Assembly: GCA_030836925.1 (NCBI GenBank)
Contig: JAUPLK010000013.1
Span: 1-13,061, forward strand
DNA from: Pseudomonadota bacterium
GTDB taxonomy: Bacteria; Pseudomonadota; Gammaproteobacteria; Steroidobacterales; GCA-2729495
DNA: 13,061 bases
Direction of reading: 5' to 3'
A model generated the notes under the pieces. That model searched no databases and was not told the DNA's origin. It saw only the letters and a list, made by a program, of their open reading frames with translations. Both the position numbers and the translations under genes were made by a program. Positions 6,375 to 12,715 of this stretch are shown piece after piece. Numbering within the stretch: the stretch's first letter is position 1; every line of letters starts with the position of its first letter.

Positions 6375-6437
6375 TGGACTCGAACCATCGACCAACGGAT
6401 TAAAAGTCCGATGCTCTACCACCTGAGCTAACGGCCC
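6362..6437 (-). tRNA. tRNA-Lys (anticodon UUU)
   Basis: The 76-nt cloverleaf on the minus strand includes an encoded 3' CCA. The acceptor stem GGGCCGT (6437-6431) pairs with ACGGCCC. The D arm is in TAGCTCAGGTGGTAGAGC, the anticodon loop CTTTTAA gives anticodon TTT (Lys, reading AAA/AAG), and the T arm contains GGTTCGAGTCC. It lies 44 nt downstream of the queC stop in the same direction, the same place as in Pseudomonas, where the tRNA-Lys next to queC is a known integration site for genomic islands. Here its 3' end overlaps the opposite-strand MauE-like gene. No rho-independent terminator is seen beyond the CCA. Confidence 0.98.
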
Positions 6438-6478
6438 ATATCGGGTATCGGTTGCCGCGAGGGCTTGGAACGCGCGGC

Positions 6479-6508
6479 ATTCTATGTCGGCAGCTCTGAA
6501 TCAGGCAA
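6479..6508 (-). promoter_or_regulatory. Candidate promoter for tRNA-Lys at the end of queC
   Basis: On the minus strand, TTGCCT (6503-6508; 4 of 6 to TTGACA), an 18-nt spacer and TAGAAT (6479-6484; 5 of 6 to TATAAT) would start transcription near 6472. That leaves a leader of roughly 35 nt before the mature tRNA. The -10 box includes the queC stop codon TAG. Read-through from the que genes is the alternative. Confidence 0.4.
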
Positions 6509-7186
6509 ACGATAGCGGGTCGGATCGGGAATTCCGGCAGCCACGAAACCAGCCTGGCGTAGCCGGCAGGCGTCGCAGCGTCCACAGGCAGCACCCGCGT
6601 CATCTGCCTGATAGCAGGAAACCGTCAGGGAAAAATCCACGCCCAGACGCACACCCGCGGCAACGATCGCCGCCTTGCCGAGTTTCAGCAGCGGGGCACA
6701 CAACTCGATGGACTGTCCCTCCACACCACGGCGTGTGGCGAGATCGGCCAGCCGCTGGAATGCCTGCAGGTATTCCGGCCGGCAGTCCGGATAGCCGGAG
6801 TAGTCGACGGCATTCACGCCCGTATAGATGCGGTCTGCGTCCAGCACCTCGGCCCACCCCAGCGCAAAGGCCAGAAAGACGGTATTGCGCGCCGGTACAT
6901 AGGTGACCGGGATGCCATCGCCGGGTGCATCCGGCACGGCAATCCGGCGGTCCGTCAGCGCAGAACCACCCAACTCGCCGAGGCCGATGCTGAGCGTTCG
7001 ATGCTCGACCGCACCAAGACGCTCCACAAGCCTGGCCGCCGCATGCAACTCGGCACGATGCCGCTGACCGTAATCAAAACTCAGCGCATGGCAGGCGTAG
7101 CCATCATCGCGGGCAATCGCCAGACAGACGGCAGAGTCCATGCCACCGGAAAGCAACACCACGGCCCGTTTGCCATTACCTGACAT
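6482..7186 (-). CDS. queC: 7-cyano-7-deazaguanine synthase QueC
   Basis: QueC converts 7-carboxy-7-deazaguanine to preQ0 with ATP and ammonia, a step in queuosine synthesis in the cytoplasm. The protein (234 aa from the ATG at 7186) has the ATP-pyrophosphatase loop SGGMDS (13-18), FDYGQRH (near 37-43), the family signature VTYVPARN (94-101), GVNAVDYSGYPDCRPEY (near 123-139) and a C-terminal zinc site (C191, C201, C204, C207) in the SCYQ...CGRCDAC stretch. The ATG is two nt after the queE stop. A TTG two codons earlier, overlapping that stop, is possible but less likely. A GGGA lies 9-12 nt before the ATG. QueE, the enzyme of the preceding step, is encoded just upstream. QueD and GTP cyclohydrolase genes are not in the window. 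Confidence 0.97.
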   Translation of the reverse strand: MSGNGKRAVVLLSGGMDSAVCLAIARDDGYACHALSFDYGQRHRAELHAAARLVERLGAVEHRTLSIGLGELGGSALTDRRIAVPDAPGDGIPVTYVPARNTVFLAFALGWAEVLDADRIYTGVNAVDYSGYPDCRPEYLQAFQRLADLATRRGVEGQSIELCAPLLKLGKAAIVAAGVRLGVDFSLTVSCYQADDAGAACGRCDACRLRQAGFVAAGIPDPTRYRLPDSELPT

Positions 7187-7188
7187 GC

Positions 7189-7830
7189 TCAATGTCCCGG
7201 CGCGTCGCCCCAGAGATATTTATGCAACTGCAGCTGGAAACGCACCGGCAACCGGTCGGCGAGCACCCACTCGGCCAGATCCCGGGCGGGCAACTGCCCC
7301 CAGGATGGCGAGAACAGCACCTCGCACCGTTGCTCCAGCTGGCGCTCAGCCAGGACGCTCTTCGACCAGTCGTAATCGCTGCGGCTGCAGATGACGAACT
7401 TGATCTGGTCCTCGCGCTTGAGACGAGCGAGGTTTGCCCAGAGATTCCGCCCGCTCTCCCCCGAATCCGGCGTCTTGATATCCAGCACCACCATGACGCG
7501 CGCATCAACCGCCGCGATATCGAGCGCCCCGCTGGTCTCCAGCGACACCGCGTATCCTGCGTCACACAGCGCCCCAAGCAGCTCAAGGCAGGCGGGCTGG
7601 GCCAGCGGCTCGCCGCCGGTCACGCAGACGTGGCGCACACGGAATGCCGATATCTGCTCGAGCACCTCGGGCACAGTGCGGCGGCTACCACCCTGGAATG
7701 CATAGCTGGTATCGCAGTAGACACAGCGCAGCGGACATCCCGTGAGACGCACGAAAGCAGTCGGATATCCGGCCGGACGCGACTCGCCCTGCAAGGAATG
7801 GAAAATTTCGGTGATCCGCAGGCCTGACAC
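7189..7830 (-). CDS. queE: 7-carboxy-7-deazaguanine synthase QueE
   Basis: QueE is a radical SAM enzyme that contracts the ring of 6-carboxytetrahydropterin to 7-carboxy-7-deazaguanine, upstream of QueC. The start chosen is the GTG at 7830, giving 213 aa beginning MSGLRITEIFHSLQGES. This matches the family start and usual size, whereas the longer frame would run back into cpoB without similarity. Cysteines C32, C36 and C39 form the CxxxCxxC 4Fe-4S motif followed by CDTSYAF. The SAM-binding TGGEP lies at 71-75, and ETSGA and DIKTPDSGE follow. The C-terminus (LQLHKYLWGD) is typical. No strong Shine-Dalgarno is visible (AGAGA about 10 nt upstream). A 41-nt gap holding a perfect hairpin separates it from cpoB. 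Confidence 0.96.
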   Translation of the reverse strand: MSGLRITEIFHSLQGESRPAGYPTAFVRLTGCPLRCVYCDTSYAFQGGSRRTVPEVLEQISAFRVRHVCVTGGEPLAQPACLELLGALCDAGYAVSLETSGALDIAAVDARVMVVLDIKTPDSGESGRNLWANLARLKREDQIKFVICSRSDYDWSKSVLAERQLEQRCEVLFSPSWGQLPARDLAEWVLADRLPVRFQLQLHKYLWGDAPGH

Positions 7831-7855
7831 GGGTTGTCTCTGCAGTGGGCGGCGG

Positions 7856-7872
7856 GCCGGTTGCAAACCGGC
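7856..7872 (-). other. Perfect 7-bp inverted repeat between cpoB and queE
   Basis: On the minus strand, GCCGGTT-TGC-AACCGGC begins on the last base of the cpoB stop codon. Seven pairs enclose a three-base loop. No T-run follows (CCGCCGCCC comes next), so it is not a normal rho-independent terminator. It may mark or protect the 3' end of the tol-pal part of the message, but this is inference. Confidence 0.5.
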
Positions 7873-8687
7873 TAGATGCCCTCGCTGCGCATACTCTCCA
7901 GCCGCTGGCCGGCCAGACGCGCTGCCGTGGTCTCCGGATAGCTGGTCACCACTGCCTGCAGGGATTTGCGCGCGGCCGAGTAGCGCTTCAGCTCGTAGTT
8001 GCAATAACCGATCTTCAGCAGCGCGTCGGGGATCTTGCGTGACTGCGGATACTTGTCGACCACAACCGTGAATTCTGCCAGCGCCTTTTCAAAGCGCTGA
8101 CGGACGTAATCGGTTTCGGCCAGCCAGTATTGCGCATTATCGAGCAACGAACTCTCCGGAAACGCCACCATGAACTGGCGCAGGGCCGCATTGGCTTCCT
8201 TGTGGCGTCCCTGTTTAAGCAGCTCAAAGGCGGCCTGATAATTGGCCCGGTCACTGCCACCCGGCACCGGCAGCTGACCGGCTTTGAGCTCCTTGCCATC
8301 CAGCACGCTGGTGCCTTCGGTCTGCTCCCCGCTGCGCTCGCTGACCGACTTCTCGATACCCTGCAGACGCCGGTCTACATCCTGGTATTGCTGCTTCTGC
8401 GCTGAACTGCCCTGCTCCAGCTGGAACTGCAGCGTCTCGATCTGCCCACGCAACGCCTGACTGTCACTCTGCAGCTGCTCGATCCGCTTGAGGATATTCA
8501 CCAGCCCCTCGCTGTCGACGACCCGCTCGACCCGGGTCAGCCGGGAATCGAGTTCTGACAGCTTGATGAAGGTCGGGTCTTCTTCCGGCGGAACCAATGA
8601 GCACCCGGCCCCCAGCGTCGCAACCAGAACGGCGGCGAGCAGGGGTACCGGGTGAAAAGACGACGAGTGAATGCGAAGCTGAAGCAT
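7872..8687 (-). CDS. cpoB: Cell division coordinator CpoB (YbgF), Tol-Pal associated
   Basis: CpoB is a periplasmic protein that binds TolA and coordinates outer-membrane constriction with peptidoglycan synthesis at the septum. The chosen ATG (8687) gives 271 aa with an N-terminal export signal; the ATG 14 codons earlier lies inside pal and is less likely. After the signal (hydrophobic 14-26) comes Cys29 in LGAGCS, a possible lipobox. A coiled-coil region follows (about 40-125, with LDSRLTRVERVVDS and IEQLQSDSQALRGQIETLQFQLEQ), which in E. coli forms a trimer. A linker leads into about three TPR repeats (about 148-268; YQAAFELLKQGRHKEA, AQYWLAETDYVRQRFEKALAEF, ALLKIGYCNYELKRYSAARKSLQ). It starts 16 nt after the pal stop, in the usual last position of the tol-pal operon. 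Confidence 0.94.
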   Translation of the reverse strand: MLQLRIHSSSFHPVPLLAAVLVATLGAGCSLVPPEEDPTFIKLSELDSRLTRVERVVDSEGLVNILKRIEQLQSDSQALRGQIETLQFQLEQGSSAQKQQYQDVDRRLQGIEKSVSERSGEQTEGTSVLDGKELKAGQLPVPGGSDRANYQAAFELLKQGRHKEANAALRQFMVAFPESSLLDNAQYWLAETDYVRQRFEKALAEFTVVVDKYPQSRKIPDALLKIGYCNYELKRYSAARKSLQAVVTSYPETTAARLAGQRLESMRSEGI

Positions 8688-8703
8688 GCGGGATTCCAAT
8701 GGC

Positions 8704-9240
8704 TTACGGCCCGTACACGATCTCGACACGACGATTCAGCGCCCAGGCCTCTTCATCCTCACCGGTGACGGCAGGACGTTCTTCGCCAAAGCTCACCGTG
8801 GCGAGCTGGTCCGAGGCAGCACCCTGCAGCAGCAGCACGTTGCGCACGGCTTGTGCACGCTTCTCGCCCAGACCGATGTTGTACTCGCGGCTGCCACGCT
8901 CGTCCGCATGGCCCTCGAGCCGCACTTTGGAGCCCGGGTTGGCTGACAGGTACTTGCCGTGTGCCTGCAATACCGCGTTGTACTCGGACTTCACGTCAAA
9001 ACGGTCAAATTCGAAGTAAATGACCCGGTTTTCCTGCGCAGCGCCAGGGCCGCCCAGCGCACTGCCCCCGAGGGCACCGCCCTGCCCCGCGCCACCTTCA
9101 CTCACGCCGGAGGAGACGGCACCGCCAGTCTGCGTTCCTGCAGCTGCCGCATTCTCGTCAACCGTCGATTTCGACGGGCCCGCACAAGCTGCGAGCAGCG
9201 CAACCGTCAGCAATGCAGCAAAACTCTTCAGGATGGTCAT
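8704..9240 (-). CDS. pal: Peptidoglycan-associated lipoprotein Pal
   Basis: Pal anchors the outer membrane to peptidoglycan and is the outer-membrane end of the Tol-Pal system. The protein has 178 aa. A lipoprotein signal with lipobox L16-A-A-C19 ends residues 1-18, and Ala at +2 fits outer-membrane sorting. A Gly/Ala/Ser-rich linker (about 20-70) spans the gap to the OmpA-like domain (about 72-178). This domain has IYFEFDRFDVKSEY, LEGHADERGSREYNIGLGEKRA (the peptidoglycan-binding Asp/Arg region) and a final NRRVEIVYGP. AAGGAG at 9250-9255, nine bases before the ATG, is the best Shine-Dalgarno in the window, as expected for an abundant protein. A 75-nt gap with a T7 run separates it from tolB. 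Confidence 0.98.
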   Translation of the reverse strand: MTILKSFAALLTVALLAACAGPSKSTVDENAAAAGTQTGGAVSSGVSEGGAGQGGALGGSALGGPGAAQENRVIYFEFDRFDVKSEYNAVLQAHGKYLSANPGSKVRLEGHADERGSREYNIGLGEKRAQAVRNVLLLQGAASDQLATVSFGEERPAVTGEDEEAWALNRRVEIVYGP

Positions 9241-9315
9241 CTGGGCAAACTCCTTGGAACAAAGTCAGAAAAAAACACCTGCAAACGGGCTCGACCACCG
9301 ATCCGGCCAGTCAGG

Positions 9316-10626
9316 TCAATTCGGCGGAAAGGGTGACCAGGCCGGCTCCCGCACATCACCCTCGACGGCCGAGAGGCGCTGCCGGATGCGGCCATTGGCA
9401 CTGACCGTTGCCAGCACCCCACGCTTGCCCTCACGGGTTGCGTAGATCAGCGTCTCACCATTGGGAGCAAAACTCGGCGACTCATCCAGCCGTCCGGCGG
9501 ACAGCACCTGTGTCGAGGACCGGGCCAGGTCGACGAGCGCAATTCTATAGTTGCCGCGATCGTTATGCACCACAGCGAGCTGTTTGCCGTCGGGCGATAT
9601 GCGCGGTCTGGCGTTGTAGCTGCCTTCGAAGGTGACACGCTGGCTCGCCCCACCGAGGGCCGGAACCCGGTAAACCTGTGGTCCGCCAGTGGCATCGGAA
9701 GTGTAGTAGACCTGCTGACCATCCAGGGACCAGGCCGGCTCGGTATCGATTGCAGCTCCGCTGGTCAGACGGGTCAGCATCTGGCTGTCCAGACCGAGCG
9801 TATAGATGTCCAGATTACCGTCCTGCCGCGACAACGACACCGCAAGCTGTCGCCCATCCGGCGACCACGCCGGCGCACCGTTGACCCCGGGCCGCGCCGA
9901 AATCCGCTTGCGCGAACCGGAACGCAGGTCCTGCACGTAGATTTCGGAACGGCGATTCTCGAACGACACGTAGGCGATGCGACGACCATCGGGCGACCAG
10001 GCCGGCGACATTATCGGTTGCGCCGATTCCACCATGATGCGCGGATTCTCGCCGTCCGCATCGGTCACGATCAGACGAAAGATCCGCTTCTCCGCCGGCC
10101 CCATTGCGGTTATGTACGCGATACGGGTGGAAAACACGCCGCGGATGCCGGTCAGCTTTTCATAGATCAGATCCGCCACGCGATGACTGCTGCGGCGAAA
10201 ATCCGCGGCATTGCTGGCCTGCCGGTAGCTGAGCAACTGCTCGCCACGCAGCACATCAAAGACCTGAAACTGGATCTCGAACTGATCGGCGGCCGCCTGC
10301 ACCACCCGACCGATCACCAGCGCCTCGGTCGCCTGGATCTTCCAGTCACCGAAATCGACTTCCGTGGCCGTTGTGGGCCGCTGCAGCATGTCCTTGCGGT
10401 CCATGGGGGCAAAGCGGCCGGAGCGCGCAAGATCGGCGGCCACGATGGCTGCTGCATCCTGGGGCGGCTGGGCACCGGTGCCGGCCCAGCCAAAGGGCAC
10501 CACGGCAATCGGTACCGCCTTGTCCACACCCGCCGTGATTTCGATCTGCAGTTCGGCACGCAGGCCAGCTGAAACCAGCAGCAGGGCAAGCAATGTGGCA
10601 ACGCGGTGCAAGTTGGGTCTGCTCAT
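9316..10626 (-). CDS. tolB: Tol-Pal system beta-propeller protein TolB
   Basis: TolB is the periplasmic partner that binds Pal and is controlled by TolA. The ATG at 10626 gives 436 aa beginning MSRPNLHRVATLLALLLVSA, a Sec signal peptide with likely cleavage after LRA (24). This is preferred over a longer frame that runs back into tolA. The N-terminal alpha/beta domain (about 27-165; VPIAVVPFGWAG, DLARSGRFAPMDRKDML) is followed by a six-bladed beta-propeller (about 170-436). The propeller shows repeated PAWSPDGRRIAYVS, YVQDLRSG and PAWSPDGRQLAVS type blades and ends in REPAWSPFPPN. GAGAG lies 5-9 bases before the start. It follows tolA by 28 nt. Confidence 0.97.
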   Translation of the reverse strand: MSRPNLHRVATLLALLLVSAGLRAELQIEITAGVDKAVPIAVVPFGWAGTGAQPPQDAAAIVAADLARSGRFAPMDRKDMLQRPTTATEVDFGDWKIQATEALVIGRVVQAAADQFEIQFQVFDVLRGEQLLSYRQASNAADFRRSSHRVADLIYEKLTGIRGVFSTRIAYITAMGPAEKRIFRLIVTDADGENPRIMVESAQPIMSPAWSPDGRRIAYVSFENRRSEIYVQDLRSGSRKRISARPGVNGAPAWSPDGRQLAVSLSRQDGNLDIYTLGLDSQMLTRLTSGAAIDTEPAWSLDGQQVYYTSDATGGPQVYRVPALGGASQRVTFEGSYNARPRISPDGKQLAVVHNDRGNYRIALVDLARSSTQVLSAGRLDESPSFAPNGETLIYATREGKRGVLATVSANGRIRQRLSAVEGDVREPAWSPFPPN

Positions 10627-10654
10627 GAAGCTCTCGATCCGGATTTTCCGGGCG

Positions 10655-11551
10655 CTATTCTTCCGGTTTGAACACAAAGCGCAAGTTGCGCTCGAACAGG
10701 GCCTGATTGGCCGGCATGGGCAAGGGCGAGGCACGCAGCACGGCGGCCTCAATGGAGCGTCGGACCGCATCATCGGCCGGGCAATTGCCGATGCGCACCC
10801 CGGTAACCTGGCCGCCGGGAATCTGCGTGACATACAACTCGCACTCAAGCCCGGCAGCTGCGCCTGGCGGACGTACCCAGTTGCGTTCAACCTTCTGCCG
10901 GATCAGCCCGACATACTCGGCCAGCGCACCGGAATCGGCCGCCGCCAGCAAGGCATCTTCCTCCGCCAGCATGCGCGCGAGTTCCGCCTGCTCGGTGCGC
11001 CGACGTTTGTCCTCGGCGGTCCGTCGTTGTGCATCGGCCTTCTCGGCGGCCACCTTGTCAGCAGCCGCCTTGTCTGCCGCCCTCTTTTCAAGCGCCTGTT
11101 TTTCGGCTGCCTGTTTTTCTGTGGCCTTCTGCTCGGCCAGCTTTTTCGCTGCCAGCTTTTTTTCAGCCGCCTTCTGCTCTGTGAGCTTTTTCTCGGCGGC
11201 CTTCCGCTCGGCGACCTTCTGCTCGGTGAGCCTTTTCTCGGCCGCCTTCTGCTCGCTCCGCTGGCGCTCGCGTTCAGCCTGCACGACCGGGTCTGGCGGC
11301 GGCGGTTCGGCCGGTCGCACCTCAGGCGGCGGCGGGCGGCGGCGCATCTTGCGCACGGCATCCGGGTCGATGAGCGTCGCCTTGATGCCGAGGTCCGAAG
11401 GTACGGGTTTATGCGGAATCACCACGCCGCCGAGCAGGATGATCATCAGCAGCGCGACATGCAGCGCCAGCGACCAGACCAGACTGCGCCTGTCGCCGGT
11501 CGGTCGCAGTCGTCTTGCGTCCTGCACGGTCGCCACGCGGCTCGCCGGCAT
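10655..11551 (-). CDS. tolA: Cell envelope integrity protein TolA
   Basis: TolA transmits the motion of the TolQ-TolR motor across the periplasm to TolB, Pal and CpoB. The 298-aa protein has the three TolA domains. An inner-membrane helix (about 23-45) includes the S27-xxx-H31 motif that contacts TolQ/TolR. A Pro-rich start (RRPPPPEVRPAEPPPPDP) leads to a Lys/Ala/Glu-rich helical rod (about 90-205) with internal tandem repeats. The C-terminal globular domain (about 208-298) has the two conserved cysteines C237 and C257, expected to form a disulfide. The total is shorter than E. coli TolA (421 aa) because the rod is shorter. The start overlaps the tolR stop by one base (TGATG), so translation is probably coupled. 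An A7 run lies in the repeat region (11157-11163). Confidence 0.96.
   Translation of the reverse strand: MPASRVATVQDARRLRPTGDRRSLVWSLALHVALLMIILLGGVVIPHKPVPSDLGIKATLIDPDAVRKMRRRPPPPEVRPAEPPPPDPVVQAERERQRSEQKAAEKRLTEQKVAERKAAEKKLTEQKAAEKKLAAKKLAEQKATEKQAAEKQALEKRAADKAAADKVAAEKADAQRRTAEDKRRRTEQAELARMLAEEDALLAAADSGALAEYVGLIRQKVERNWVRPPGAAAGLECELYVTQIPGGQVTGVRIGNCPADDAVRRSIEAAVLRASPLPMPANQALFERNLRFVFKPEE
11030..11254 (-). repeat. 15/30-bp tandem repeats encoding the TolA rod
   Basis: TolA residues 100-174 are built of 5- and 10-residue units of the type EQKAAEKRLT, EQKVA, ERKAAEKKLT, EQKAAEKKLA, EQKATEKQAA and EKQALEKRAA, then DKAAA, DKVAA, EKADA. At the DNA level the first four units (GAGCAGAAGGCGGCCGAGAA-like) are nearly identical, while later ones have drifted. 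Such repeats set rod length and can expand or contract. Confidence 0.75.
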
Positions 11552-11991
11552 CAGCCACGCCGCCGCGGCTTGGTCGGCGGCTCGGTGAGGAAACCAACAT
11601 TCTTCGCACCGGCCTCCTTCAGCAACACCATCGCGGCCACGACCTCACGGTAAGCCACCCGCTGATCGGCATTGACGAGTACCGGCGTCTGCGGATTGCG
11701 CCGCAGCACTGCCGAGGCCAGTTCCACGATCCGCTCGCTGTCTATCGGCTGGTCTTCATCATCACCGACGCTCAGATACATCCTGCCCTCGGCATCCACC
11801 GACAGCACCAGCGGCTCCTGGTCCTGTGCCGCCACGATTGGATCAGCGGCGGCCTCGGGCAGCTCGACATCGATGCCCTGGGTCAGCAGCGGTGCGGTGA
11901 CCATGAAGATGACCAGCAACACCAGCATCACGTCGATGTAGGGAACGACGTTGATTTCACCCATCAAGCGGCGTTTACGCGTCTTGCGCAT
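11551..11991 (-). CDS. tolR: Tol-Pal motor subunit TolR (ExbD/TolR family)
   Basis: TolR is the inner-membrane subunit that forms the proton channel with TolQ and binds the cell wall in its open form. The 146-aa protein has a short basic cytoplasmic start (MRKTRKRRLMGEIN) and a single membrane helix (about 16-36, VPYIDVMLVLLVIFMVTAPLL). That helix carries the essential proton-carrying aspartate, D20. The periplasmic domain (about 45-140) is typical, with QEPLVLSVDAEGRMYLS and VLVNADQRVAYREVVAAMVLLKEAGAKNVGFLTEP. It starts five nt after the tolQ stop and its stop overlaps the tolA start by one base, so the three motor genes are tightly coupled. Confidence 0.97.
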   Translation of the reverse strand: MRKTRKRRLMGEINVVPYIDVMLVLLVIFMVTAPLLTQGIDVELPEAAADPIVAAQDQEPLVLSVDAEGRMYLSVGDDEDQPIDSERIVELASAVLRRNPQTPVLVNADQRVAYREVVAAMVLLKEAGAKNVGFLTEPPTKPRRRG

Positions 11992-11996
11992 GGTGC

Positions 11997-12692
11997 TTAC
12001 TGCGCCGCCTGCGCCCGGCCGCTGTGCGCATGCCGCTGCAGGACACTGAAGAACTCTTCGATGAAGCTGTCGTAACGCACTTCGAGGCGCGCCACCTTGT
12101 CGGCGTAACGGTTATAGGCGATGACGGCCGGAATCGCGGCAAACAGGCCGATGGCGGTCGCCACCAGCGCTTCGGCGATACCCGGCGCCACCACGGCCAG
12201 GGTTGCCGACTGCACGTTTCCAAGGCCACGGAAGGAGTTCATGATGCCCCAGACCGTACCAAACAGGCCGATGTACGGACTGGTCGAACCGATGGTCGCC
12301 AGCGTGGCGAGATTCTCTTCAAGACGGTCCATCTCGCGCATCTGGGTCACATGCATCGTGCGCCGCACCCCTTCCAGCACCTGCTCCGGCGACATGTTCT
12401 GGAGACTGGCGAGGCGGCGAAACTCGCGGAAACCGGCCTCGAACAACCCGGCCATATCACCCGGGGCAGTCTTGTCACGCGCGATGTCGCGATAGATTGC
12501 ATTCAGGTCGCCACCCGACCAGAAGCTGGTCTCGAAGGCATTGGAACCGGCGATCGCTTCGTTGAGCAGGCGCCGCTTGCGGATGATGATCGACCAGGAA
12601 ACCACCGATGCGGCCACCAGCAGGCCCATGACCAGCTGCACGACAAAGCTCGCGTTGAGGATCATGTCGGCGAAGGAAAGATTTTGAGACAT
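11997..12692 (-). CDS. tolQ: Tol-Pal motor subunit TolQ (MotA/TolQ/ExbB family)
   Basis: TolQ is the pentameric inner-membrane stator that drives TolA using the proton gradient. The 231-aa protein shows three membrane helices (about 16-38, 133-155 and 168-192) with a large cytoplasmic loop between the first two. The family signature GSTSPYIGLFGTVWGIMNSF (135-154) carries the conserved channel threonine (T146). The third helix, PGIAEALVATAIGLFAAIPAV (170-190), has the second (T179). Length is as expected. No strong Shine-Dalgarno is seen. It begins only 23 nt after the ruvB stop. In many gammaproteobacteria the thioesterase gene ybgC lies between these two, and it is absent here. Confidence 0.97.
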   Translation of the reverse strand: MSQNLSFADMILNASFVVQLVMGLLVAASVVSWSIIIRKRRLLNEAIAGSNAFETSFWSGGDLNAIYRDIARDKTAPGDMAGLFEAGFREFRRLASLQNMSPEQVLEGVRRTMHVTQMREMDRLEENLATLATIGSTSPYIGLFGTVWGIMNSFRGLGNVQSATLAVVAPGIAEALVATAIGLFAAIPAVIAYNRYADKVARLEVRYDSFIEEFFSVLQRHAHSGRAQAAQ

Positions 12693-12715
12693 CAGCTACT
12701 GCCTGTATTCAAGGT

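Noticed and set aside
6137..6403. Plus-strand frame ending MDSNHRPTD
   Set aside because: The tail is the familiar spurious peptide read across the antisense strand of a tRNA T arm and anticodon region. The upstream part is an out-of-frame shadow of the MauE-like gene.
5688..6422. Minus-strand reading frame beginning MVEHRTFNPLVDG and running through the tRNA
   Set aside because: This N-terminus is the well-known false translation of a tRNA gene and its flank. The frame overlaps both the MauE-like and DUF6502 genes.
7187..7192. TTG start for queC two codons upstream
   Set aside because: The ATG at 7186 directly follows the queE stop, is the stronger start codon and matches family length equally well.
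7831..7871. preQ1 riboswitch ahead of queE
   Set aside because: The gap is only 41 nt and lacks the preQ1 aptamer pattern and its A-rich tail. Only the simple hairpin is present.
9241..9315. T7 run (minus strand) in the tolB-pal gap as a possible terminator
   Set aside because: The only upstream inverted repeat is imperfect and separated from the T-run by more than 15 nt. Pal must be expressed downstream, so a terminator is unlikely.
10364..11653. Long plus-strand open frames opposite tolA and tolB (429 aa, 293 aa, 335 aa in this area)
   Set aside because: Antisense shadows typical of GC-rich genes. Their composition mirrors the tolA repeats and they show no family motifs.
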